The position numbers were made by a program, and so were the translations under genes. Positions 30,040-36,691 of a stretch of 64,000 nucleotides of DNA are shown here, one piece after another. Origin of the DNA: Litorivivens lipolytica (GTDB lineage: Bacteria > Pseudomonadota > Gammaproteobacteria > Pseudomonadales > Spongiibacteraceae). Location: the NCBI RefSeq assembly GCF_014191715.1, contig NZ_JACHWY010000001.1, positions 1,426,001 through 1,490,000 on the forward strand, read 5' to 3'. Every line of letters begins with the position of its first letter. Position 1 is the stretch's first letter. Below the pieces are notes generated by a model, which worked only from the letters and a program-made list of their open reading frames with translations, made no database searches and was not told the DNA's origin.

Positions 30040-30483
30040 CTACAGTGACAGCGCACTGACGGCATCAGGGATATCGCCTTCGGGCTCATCCTCATCTACC
30101 CAGCTGTTCCAGAGCGCTTCGCTCCAGAGCTCCAGTTTGTTGTTCTGCCCCACCAGGATCAGTTTCTTTTCCAGCTGGGCGTAGTCGCGCAGCGTTTGCG
30201 GCAACAGCACCCGGCCGTTCGAATCCAACTCCAGCGGCGTGGCATAGCCCAACACCAGACGCTGAATGCGACGGGCCTTGGGATTCATATTGGGCAGTGC
30301 GGCAATTTTTTCCTGAAGCTCAGCCCACTCCTGCTCGGGGTAGACCAGCAGACAGCGGTCCTCGGTGTGGGCGGTAATCACAATCCGGCCTCCACAGGCA
30401 TCCGCAAGGGCATCGCGAATCTTGGCTGGAATCGCCAAGCGCCCCTTCGAATCCATCGTGACGTTATTGCTACCGGTGAACAC
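30040..30483 (-). CDS. mraZ: Division/cell-wall cluster repressor MraZ
   Basis: MraZ is a ring-forming DNA-binding protein with two AbrB-like SpoVT folds. In E. coli it represses the dcw promoter through TGGGN repeats. It has 147 residues with two copies of the D-x-K/N-G-R-hhhP motif (TMDSKGRLAIPAKIR and ELDSNGRVLLPQTLR). The start codon is GTG (minus strand, 30483), usual for mraZ. Four GTGG repeats and a strong promoter lie just upstream, which fits autoregulation of the whole cluster. Confidence 0.95.
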   Translation of the reverse strand: MFTGSNNVTMDSKGRLAIPAKIRDALADACGGRIVITAHTEDRCLLVYPEQEWAELQEKIAALPNMNPKARRIQRLVLGYATPLELDSNGRVLLPQTLRDYAQLEKKLILVGQNNKLELWSEALWNSWVDEDEPEGDIPDAVSALSL

Positions 30484-30510
30484 TCGTTCCCACCCCTATG
30501 GTTGTGGAGA

Positions 30511-30544
30511 CCACTAAAAACCACTAAAAACCACTTTTTTCCAC
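30511..30544 (-). promoter_or_regulatory. Candidate MraZ operator: four GTGG repeats at 10-bp spacing
   Basis: Read on the minus strand, GTGG occurs four times with the first bases exactly 10 bp apart (plus-strand CCAC at 30511, 30521, 30531, 30541), separated by A/T-only hexamers for most of the array. This matches the TGGGN-N5 direct repeats bound by E. coli MraZ. The array lies between the promoter -10 and the mraZ GTG, so bound MraZ would block early transcription. Confidence 0.8.
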
Positions 30545-30552
30545 TTTCGCAC

Positions 30553-30582
30553 ACTATAGGGAGGCTGGGAGAGGAGTGTCAA
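30553..30582 (-). promoter_or_regulatory. Strong sigma70 promoter of the dcw cluster
   Basis: On the minus strand a perfect -35 TTGACA (30582-30577) and a -10 TATAGT (30558-30553) are separated by 18 bp. The expected start of transcription is around 30546, directly before the GTGG repeats. This is the only strong promoter seen ahead of mraZ and probably drives mraZ-rsmH-ftsL-ftsI and downstream genes. Confidence 0.8.
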
Positions 30583-30798
30583 GGAAAATGCAGGGTAAAT
30601 GCTTTGATTTCTCAGGGTTTTGCGGTAAAAATGCAGGTATCTTCTGGAAAACCTCCAACCCCCAAACACCCATTTCTAAAGCAAATCAATCTAGTGGCGC
30701 ACAAAGTTAAGGTAAACTCTCAAGAGTTTGCCCGCGGCTTGTCGGTTTGAGGGAAATGCCTGACGGGGTTGCCAGACTAAAAGGCTCGCCGAATGGCG

Positions 30799-31157
30799 AA
30801 AAAAATGAGAGTCGGTCTGTAAGCCGGGTTCTGTCTGGGACAGTCATTCATCTAGAACCAGCGTCACCGCTGGTTTCAAGCAGCCTACCCGAATCCACTG
30901 TGGGCCACAGCGCTGGATTCCTATTTGGCCTTGCTCCGAGTGGGGTTTACCATCGCCACGCCTGTTGCCAGCCGCGCGGTGCGCTCTTACCGCACCTTTT
31001 CACCCTTACCGAACAACCGGGAAGCTGTTTGGCGGTATCCTTTCTGTTGCACTTTCCGTAGGCTCACGCCCCCCAGGGGTTACCTGGCACTCTGCCCTAT
31101 GGAGCCCGGACTTTCCTCCCCCTGCAAAATTGCAGGCGGCGACTGCCCGACCGACTC
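30799..31157 (-). ncRNA. rnpB: RNase P RNA (class A) with its terminator
   Basis: The catalytic RNA of RNase P trims the 5' leader of tRNA precursors. The minus strand carries the bacterial type-A core: GGAGGAAAGTCCGGGCTCC, the AGGGTGCCAGGTAACC-type P3/P4 region, GGGTAAGGGTGAAAAGGTGC, GGTAAGAGCGCACCGCG and the 3' segment CTAGATGAATGACTGTCCC-like with AGAACCCGGCTTACAG. The ends pair in P1: GAGTCGGTC (31157-31149) with GACCGACTC (30817-30809). Seven T residues (30805-30799) after P1 serve as the terminator. It lies between rsmI and mraZ, as in Pseudomonas. Ends are placed from the P1 pairing. Confidence 0.95.
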
Positions 31158-31164
31158 ACATGGA

Positions 31165-31193
31165 AGAATATACAGTGTTCTGACTGAATGCAA
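31165..31193 (-). promoter_or_regulatory. Promoter of rnpB
   Basis: On the minus strand TTGCAT (31193-31188) and TATTCT (31170-31165) are 17 bp apart and end about 7 bp before the predicted RNA 5' end at 31157. The element begins a few bases after the rsmI stop codon. Confidence 0.6.
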
Positions 31194-31198
31194 GCGCT

Positions 31199-32041
31199 TC
31201 AATCACCCTCAGAGCGCTTTAGCCCCGCATCATAGAGCAGGTTTTTCTTCAGCCCGGTGATCTTCGCGGCCAACTGCGAGGCTTGCTTAAGCGGCAACTC
31301 ATCCATCAACAGATACAGAATTCGCTCCGCCTCTGCGTCCAGCGCCTGCTGCCGCTGCGGGGCACCCTTGACGAGCAGCACACACTCCCCGCGCTGCTGG
31401 TTGCTATCCGCAGCAATCCACTCGGCCAGCTCACCGAGCGGCGCACGGCGAATCGTTTCATGCATTTTTGTGACTTCGCGGGCGAGCACGGCAATGCGAT
31501 CGCTGCCAAACACCTCTGCCATGCCCTTGACGGTTTCCAGCAAGCGGTGAGGCGCCTCGTAGAAAATCAGCGTTCGGCTTTCCGCGACCAAAGCCTGTAA
31601 CGCGGTAAATCGAGCTTGGGACTTGGCCGGCAGAAAACCCTCAAAACAAAACCTATCAGAAGGCAGGCCTGCGGCACTGAGTGCAGCAATGGCCGCGCAG
31701 GCACCCGGAATCGGAATCACAGGAATACCAGCACTGTGGGCCGCATCGACAATGCGGTAGCCGGGGTCGGAAATCAGCGGGGTTCCGGCATCACTGATCA
31801 ACGCCACGCTGTCGCCGCCCTGTAGCGTCGACAATACCCGCTCTACAACGCGCTCATCACTGTGATCGTGGTAAGCAAGCATTGGGGTTTCAATAGCGAA
31901 ATGCTGCAACAAAGGGCGACTATGCCGCATATCCTCGGCAGCAATCAGACCAACGGATTGTAGGACCTCTACCGCTCGCGGTACCATGTCTGCCCGATTG
32001 CCAATCGGTGTGGGTACAATATAAAGCGCAGACACCGCCAT
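31199..32041 (-). CDS. rsmI: 16S rRNA (cytidine-1402-2'-O)-methyltransferase RsmI
   Basis: RsmI 2'-O-methylates C1402 of 16S rRNA, the same base that RsmH modifies. It has 280 residues of the tetrapyrrole-methylase fold. The motifs LYIVPTPIGNRADM (N-terminal), EDMRHSRPLL, ALISDAGTPLISDPGYR and FEGFLPAK are characteristic. It is divergent from lpoA across a 50-bp gap, the standard arrangement in gammaproteobacteria. Confidence 0.95.
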   Translation of the reverse strand: MAVSALYIVPTPIGNRADMVPRAVEVLQSVGLIAAEDMRHSRPLLQHFAIETPMLAYHDHSDERVVERVLSTLQGGDSVALISDAGTPLISDPGYRIVDAAHSAGIPVIPIPGACAAIAALSAAGLPSDRFCFEGFLPAKSQARFTALQALVAESRTLIFYEAPHRLLETVKGMAEVFGSDRIAVLAREVTKMHETIRRAPLGELAEWIAADSNQQRGECVLLVKGAPQRQQALDAEAERILYLLMDELPLKQASQLAAKITGLKKNLLYDAGLKRSEGD

Positions 32042-32091
32042 TGGCCTCTCCCAGTCAGATTTGCGCGCAGACTAACAGCGACTTGAAAGCA

Positions 32092-34053
32092 ATGACAAGC
32101 ATTTACCGTATTTCCGCCCTCGCACTGGTGGCGCTGCTGGCAGCCTGCTCCGGCACCCCAACAGAACCCGGTCAGAAGGCGAGTTATAAGCGGCAGGAAC
32201 TGCCGATGGATCCGCAATTGAGCCCCCGAGAACAGGTTAACCTCTGGCTCGAGCGAGCGGCGGCGACAGAAGAAATTCCCGATAAACAGCACTACCAGCT
32301 GCGCGCCGCTGAATTGCTGCTGCGAGAACTGCAGCTGCCGCTAGCTGAAGAATTGCTTAGCAACGTCGATGCCTCAGTGCTGCCTGCCGAGCTCCGCGTG
32401 CAGTACGCTTCGCTCTCAGCCCGCATTCTGCGTAATCAGGGCAAGTTTCAGGAAGCATTGGCCCTGCTGAATGAAGAACAATTGCAAGACATGATCCTGA
32501 TGGCTGACCTGCCCCGCCAACTGCAGATCAGCCAGTTACGAGCATCGTTGTACGCACTAGAAGGCCAGCACCTGGAGGCCGCCCAAGAGCGAATTTACAT
32601 TGATCCACTGCTAGCCAGCAGCCAACAGGCGATCAACCGGGAAGGCATCTGGCACTCCCTATCTTACGTGTCCACCCGGCGTCTTATCGAAAGTCACCAC
32701 AGTGCCACCAACCGCGACTTCCTCGGCTGGATCGAGCTGGCGTCAATCTCCAAAGACAATCAGGGCGATATAGATTCCCAGGTGCGCCAGCTCAATGCCT
32801 GGCTCCAGCGCTGGCCCAATCACCCCGCCGCCAACAACTTGCCGGGCGGGCTGACCCAACTGAGCGACATGGCGGCCGAAAAACCCCAGCAGGTCGCCAT
32901 GATTCTGCCCTTCACCGGCAAGCTGGCCCCGCTGGGCAAAGCCATCCGCGATGGCTTTATGGCGACCTACCATCAGACCCGCGGGCGCGGTAACCCGGCG
33001 CCGCAGGTTCGCACTTACGACAGTGCGGACGGACAGCAGATCGGCAGCCTGTATCGGCAGGCCGTTGCCGACGGCGCCCAGCTGGTCATCGGCCCTTTGC
33101 GCAAAGATGTTGTGGAAACCCTGCTCGAGCAGGTGCCCGTGTTTGACGTGCCGGTACTGGCACTGAACCGCGCTAAAGGCGACCAGTTTCCTTTGAATTT
33201 CTACCAGTTTGCGCTGGCGCCGGAAGACGAAGCGAGGCAGATCGCGCGGATAGCCGCCAGTGAAGGCTTTCAACGGGCGATGGTGTTGATACCGGAAGGC
33301 GAATGGGGCATGAATGTCGCCCGCGCTTTTTCCGAAAACTGGAGTCAAGTCGGAGGTCAGGTCGTTGCCCAAGCCACCTTCAGCGGCAAAGCCAATGATT
33401 ACTCCAAAATCATCAAGGACGCCATGCAACTGGATCGCAGCGAAAAGCGCGCCCAGAAACTGACCTGGCTGATCGGCAACAATATCGAATTCCATCCGCG
33501 CCGTCGCAGCGATATTGATTTCATCTTTCTGGTGGCGCGCCCCAGTGAAGCCTACGCCATCAAACCGCTACTAGCCTTCCACTACGCGGGCGACGTACCG
33601 GTCTACGCCACTTCCCACATATACTCTGGCATTCCCGCCCCGGCCAAGAACCGGGATATCGACGGTGTAAAGTTTGTTGATTCACCGTGGGCCTTAACCG
33701 ATCAGGCCCCCGAGAAGTCCCTTATCCTGAAAGAGCTGCCGCAAAGCCGCCACTATCAGCGCATGTATGCTCTCGGAGTCGATGCCTACCGGCTTTACCC
33801 TCGCCTGCAGCAAATGGCACGATTGAACGAAAGCCGGGTTTATGGCGAAAGTGGCAGCCTAAGCCTGAATGAAGTGGGTCAGATCGAACGCCAGCTACTG
33901 CTGGCCGTATTCGAAGATGGTTTAGCCAAAAACATACCGCTGACAGACACAACGTTGGATAAGGACATCCATGACAAAGACATTGCCCCCGCAGAGCGGA
34001 ATGCGCAGGAAGGCTACCGCGGCCAACAGAACACAGTTTGGGAACTTCGTTGA
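32092..34053 (+). CDS. lpoA: Outer-membrane lipoprotein LpoA, activator of PBP1a
   Basis: LpoA reaches from the outer membrane through the peptidoglycan to stimulate the class A synthase PBP1a. It has 653 residues from the ATG at 32092, chosen because it begins a lipoprotein signal peptide ending in the lipobox LAA-C19. Residues 20 to about 280 form the helical TPR-like domain. About 285-650 is a periplasmic-binding-protein-like domain (QQVAMILPFTGKLAPLGKAIRDGFM). The frame open upstream to 32008 would run into rsmI. The end overlaps yraN by 83 bp. Confidence 0.9.
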   Translation: MTSIYRISALALVALLAACSGTPTEPGQKASYKRQELPMDPQLSPREQVNLWLERAAATEEIPDKQHYQLRAAELLLRELQLPLAEELLSNVDASVLPAELRVQYASLSARILRNQGKFQEALALLNEEQLQDMILMADLPRQLQISQLRASLYALEGQHLEAAQERIYIDPLLASSQQAINREGIWHSLSYVSTRRLIESHHSATNRDFLGWIELASISKDNQGDIDSQVRQLNAWLQRWPNHPAANNLPGGLTQLSDMAAEKPQQVAMILPFTGKLAPLGKAIRDGFMATYHQTRGRGNPAPQVRTYDSADGQQIGSLYRQAVADGAQLVIGPLRKDVVETLLEQVPVFDVPVLALNRAKGDQFPLNFYQFALAPEDEARQIARIAASEGFQRAMVLIPEGEWGMNVARAFSENWSQVGGQVVAQATFSGKANDYSKIIKDAMQLDRSEKRAQKLTWLIGNNIEFHPRRRSDIDFIFLVARPSEAYAIKPLLAFHYAGDVPVYATSHIYSGIPAPAKNRDIDGVKFVDSPWALTDQAPEKSLILKELPQSRHYQRMYALGVDAYRLYPRLQQMARLNESRVYGESGSLSLNEVGQIERQLLLAVFEDGLAKNIPLTDTTLDKDIHDKDIAPAERNAQEGYRGQQNTVWELR

Positions 34054-34417
34054 AGAGCAAACCTGCCGCTGGCTGACCCAGCAAGGCGTGCATATTCTGG
34101 AACGAAATTTTCGCTGTCGAAGCGGCGAGATCGATATCATCGGTCGCCACAGGGGATTCCTCGTTTTTATCGAGGTTCGCTTTCGCCGCAGCAATCGCTA
34201 CGGCGGTGCGGCGGCCAGTGTCGACGCCCGCAAACAGCTGAAGCTGGCAAAGGCGGCGCAGTTTTTTTTGCTCCGTCATCGCGCATTGCAAAATGCAGCC
34301 TGTCGCTTTGACGTGATTGCGGTCAGCGGTAAGAATGTCCAACCGGGTAGCGATCAGCTGGAATTCGACTGGCATCGAGCCGCCTTTTCACTAGACGATA
34401 TAAGCCATGCTTTCTGA
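33971..34417 (+). CDS. yraN: YraN family (UPF0102) nuclease-fold protein
   Basis: This is a 148-residue protein of the UPF0102 family, which has a restriction-endonuclease-like fold and an unproven role in DNA processing. The core motif is GEIDIIGRHRGFLVFIEVRFR (about 54-74). It supplies E, D and E-x-K/R-type residues, with R in the last position, as in many homologues. AAGGA at 33961-33965 stands 5 bases before this ATG, which supports an 83-bp overlap with lpoA rather than a later start at residue 11. It overlaps the diaA-like gene by 11 bases. Confidence 0.9.
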   Translation: MTKTLPPQSGMRRKATAANRTQFGNFVEEQTCRWLTQQGVHILERNFRCRSGEIDIIGRHRGFLVFIEVRFRRSNRYGGAAASVDARKQLKLAKAAQFFLLRHRALQNAACRFDVIAVSGKNVQPGSDQLEFDWHRAAFSLDDISHAF

Positions 34418-34997
34418 ATACGTATCCGATATTTTTCACAGCCATATCGACGCCGCTATGCGCTGCATCGATGCCAACAGCGAGTCCATTGCTGCAGCCT
34501 CAGAACTGATGGTCGGCTGCATGCTCAGCGAGGGCAAGATCTTCTGCTGCGGCGATGGCGCCAACAGCCTGATGCCCCATCTGTTAACGGCCAACCTGCA
34601 GAATCGCTATCAGTACGAGCGCCCGTCCTTGCCCGCCATTAACCTCAGCGCCGATACGGTTGTCACGGCAGGCATTACCGCCGACAGCGCCTATGGCGAA
34701 CTCTATTCGCGCCAGCTGCAATCGCTGGGGCAGTCCGGCGATATTGTTGTTATTTATTATCAGGGCAACGTGTCGGCCGCCGTCGTTAAGGCGGTACAGG
34801 CAGCTCATGAGCGAGATATGACCATAATCGCAATTAGCAATGCGGACGGTAGCGAAACCAATGCACTGCTGACCGCCAATGACATCGAGATCGCGATTCC
34901 GCATAATAATCGCGCCCGCGTCAGCGAAATGCAGATGGTCGTTACCAATAGCCTTTGCGAGCTGGTTGAGATGCAACTGTTTGGAGCCAATGAATAA
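34407..34997 (+). CDS. diaA: DiaA-like SIS-domain protein (DnaA-initiator-associating type)
   Basis: It has 196 residues, the length of E. coli DiaA, which is a tetrameric SIS protein that binds DnaA and times initiation. The ERPSLPAINL, VVKAVQAAHERDMTIIAISNADG and DIEIAIPHNNRARVSEMQM segments align with DiaA. The two loops that bind phosphosugar in the GmhA/DiaA family are altered. GNGxSAxxAQH reads GDGANSLMPHL, and the SxSGNS loop reads YYQGNVS, so isomerase activity is unlikely. It lies between yraN and dolP, the normal place for this gene, and overlaps both. Confidence 0.8.
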   Translation: MLSEYVSDIFHSHIDAAMRCIDANSESIAAASELMVGCMLSEGKIFCCGDGANSLMPHLLTANLQNRYQYERPSLPAINLSADTVVTAGITADSAYGELYSRQLQSLGQSGDIVVIYYQGNVSAAVVKAVQAAHERDMTIIAISNADGSETNALLTANDIEIAIPHNNRARVSEMQMVVTNSLCELVEMQLFGANE

Positions 34998-35565
34998 CGT
35001 GCGCGTATACCTGATAGCTTTGTTTTCTACATTGATATGGCTTAGCGGCTGTACGGCCATTGTCAGCGCGACCAGTGAAGGTCCAATCCAGGAAGACCCG
35101 GGTGAACGCACCCTCGGCGCCGCCATCGACGATCAAATCATTGAAACCAAAGCCTTGGTGAATATCCGCGCCGCAGACCCGGCTCTCGACAATGCGAATA
35201 TTGATGCTGTCAGCTACAACGGCATTCTACTGCTCATCGGGCAGGTGCCCTCGGAAACCCTTCGCCAACAGGCTGCGACTATCGCCGCCAATATCAAACG
35301 GGTGCGCCGGGTGCATAATGAACTGATCGTAACCGGCAAAACCTCGCTATTGGTACGCAGCAACGACGCCTGGCTTAGCACCAAAGTGCGCAGCAAACTG
35401 GCCTTCAGCGACAAGCTGGATTCGGGGCGCATCAAGGTGGTAACCGAAAACGGCGTGGTTTATCTGATGGGAATCGTCAGCGGGCAGGAAGCCGACATTG
35501 CAGCGGATCTTGTTAGACAGACCAACGGGGTGCAGCGAGTGGTTCGGGTTTTCGAATATCTGTGA
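34990..35565 (+). CDS. dolP: BON-domain outer-membrane lipoprotein DolP (YraP)
   Basis: DolP is a dual-BON lipoprotein that binds anionic phospholipid at division sites and supports outer-membrane integrity and BAM function in E. coli. It has 191 residues from the ATG at 34990, which starts a signal peptide ending in lipobox LSG-C21. BON1 covers about 50-115 (VSYNGILLLIGQVPSE) and BON2 about 125-190 (VVTENGVVYLMGIVSGQEAD). It overlaps the diaA-like stop by 8 bases and is convergent with sspB, with 3 bases between the stop codons. Confidence 0.92.
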   Translation: MNNVRVYLIALFSTLIWLSGCTAIVSATSEGPIQEDPGERTLGAAIDDQIIETKALVNIRAADPALDNANIDAVSYNGILLLIGQVPSETLRQQAATIAANIKRVRRVHNELIVTGKTSLLVRSNDAWLSTKVRSKLAFSDKLDSGRIKVVTENGVVYLMGIVSGQEADIAADLVRQTNGVQRVVRVFEYL

Positions 35566-35568
35566 GGC

Positions 35569-35970
35569 TTATTTAACGACTTTCAGACTGGGACGCTTCG
35601 GCGCGTCACCGCTCTCTGAACCATCACCATCCGAAGTCGGCGGCGGCACATCGCCATCATCCGGTTCAAACAGCATGCCCTGCCCGTTCTCTCTGGCATA
35701 GATCGCGAGTACGGCACCGACCGGCACCCAGATATCTTGCGACACACCGCCGAAGCGACCACTGAAACTCAAATAGGCGTTGTCGATCGTTAAACCCACT
35801 ACCGCAGTCTCGGAAATATTCAGCACAATCTGACCGTCCTGAACAAAATCCTGCGGCACCACCACGCCCTCGCCCTCGGCGTTCACCAGAAGGTAGGGGG
35901 TGCACTGGTTATCCAGAATCCATTGGTAAATCGCCCGTATCATGTACGGGCGACTGGAACTCATCGACAT
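35569..35970 (-). CDS. sspB: ClpXP protease specificity-enhancing factor SspB
   Basis: SspB tethers ssrA-tagged and other substrates to ClpX. It has 133 residues. The N-terminal substrate-binding domain (RPYMIRAIYQWILDNQCTPYL ... FVQDGQIVLNIS ... FSGRFGG) is followed by an acidic flexible linker. The C-terminal ClpX-binding tail RPSLKVVK matches the XB motif (LRVVK in E. coli). It is the second gene after sspA, 16 bp downstream. Confidence 0.95.
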   Translation of the reverse strand: MSMSSSRPYMIRAIYQWILDNQCTPYLLVNAEGEGVVVPQDFVQDGQIVLNISETAVVGLTIDNAYLSFSGRFGGVSQDIWVPVGAVLAIYARENGQGMLFEPDDGDVPPPTSDGDGSESGDAPKRPSLKVVK

Positions 35971-35986
35971 AACAGAAAAGGAGCGA

Positions 35987-36634
35987 TCAAACCGCTACTT
36001 GAGCCGAAGCCATTTCGCGCTCTTGCTCGGAAAGGCTTTCTTTGAAGGAAGGACGTTCAAACAGACGCTCCATGTAAGCCAGCAAAGGCTTGGTCTGTTT
36101 GGTATTGGGAATCTCGATACCCATCAGCGGCAAGCGCCACAGAATAGACGCCAGGCAGCAATCCACCAGCGTGAACTCATCGCTCATAAAGTATGGCTTT
36201 TCGCTGAACAGCGGGGAGATCGCGAGCAAGGTATCTTTCAGCTCTTTGCGCGCCTTATCCACGGTCTTGGCAGCACCACCGGCCAGAATCTGATCTACCA
36301 GCGCACACCAGTCGCGCTCAATGCGATAGATATACTGACGGCTCTCGCCACGAGCAACCGGATACACCGGCAACAGCGGCGGGTGCGGGAAGCGCTCGTC
36401 CAGATACTCCATCATGACCTTGGACTCGTACAAAGCCAGATCACGATCAACCAGCGTAGGCAGGCTGTTGTAGGGATTGATGTCAGCGATTTCCTGCGGC
36501 AGGTTATTCGGGTCTACATGAATAACATCGACCGTTACGCCCTTTTCGCAGAGAACAATACGAACCCGATGGCTATAGTGGCTGTTCGGGTCGGAAAAAA
36601 ATGTCATGGTTGATCGCTTGGCGACAATCCCCAT
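35987..36634 (-). CDS. sspA: Stringent starvation protein A
   Basis: SspA is a glutathione-S-transferase-fold RNA polymerase-associated protein that acts in stationary phase and acid tolerance. It has 215 residues. The N-terminal thioredoxin-like domain ([23 protein letters not shown]) lacks a catalytic Cys/Ser, as in the family. The surface [17 protein letters not shown] segment, conserved for RNAP binding, is intact. It is downstream of the petABC genes, with an 8-bp perfect stem-loop in between. Confidence 0.95.
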   Translation of the reverse strand: MGIVAKRSTMTFFSDPNSHYSHRVRIVLCEKGVTVDVIHVDPNNLPQEIADINPYNSLPTLVDRDLALYESKVMMEYLDERFPHPPLLPVYPVARGESRQYIYRIERDWCALVDQILAGGAAKTVDKARKELKDTLLAISPLFSEKPYFMSDEFTLVDCCLASILWRLPLMGIEIPNTKQTKPLLAYMERLFERPSFKESLSEQEREMASAQVAV

Positions 36635-36663
36635 CGAGCTTTCCTCACAAAAATCTAAACGGA

Positions 36664-36683
36664 GCGGCCGCGGATGCGGCCGC
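36664..36683. terminator. GC-rich stem-loop between petBC and sspA
   Basis: GCGGCCGC-GGAT-GCGGCCGC forms an 8-bp perfect G/C-only stem with a 4-base loop, 8 bp after the petBC stop. On the minus strand it is followed by a T-rich stretch only about 13 bases later (GATTTTTG). It is therefore either an inefficient terminator that lets some transcription into sspA or an RNA-stability hairpin. Confidence 0.5.
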
Positions 36684-36691
36684 CGGTTCTG

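Noticed and set aside
30747-31260. Open frames of 72-111 codons on the plus strand
   Set aside because: They run antisense through the conserved RNase P RNA, which fully explains the conservation of this stretch.
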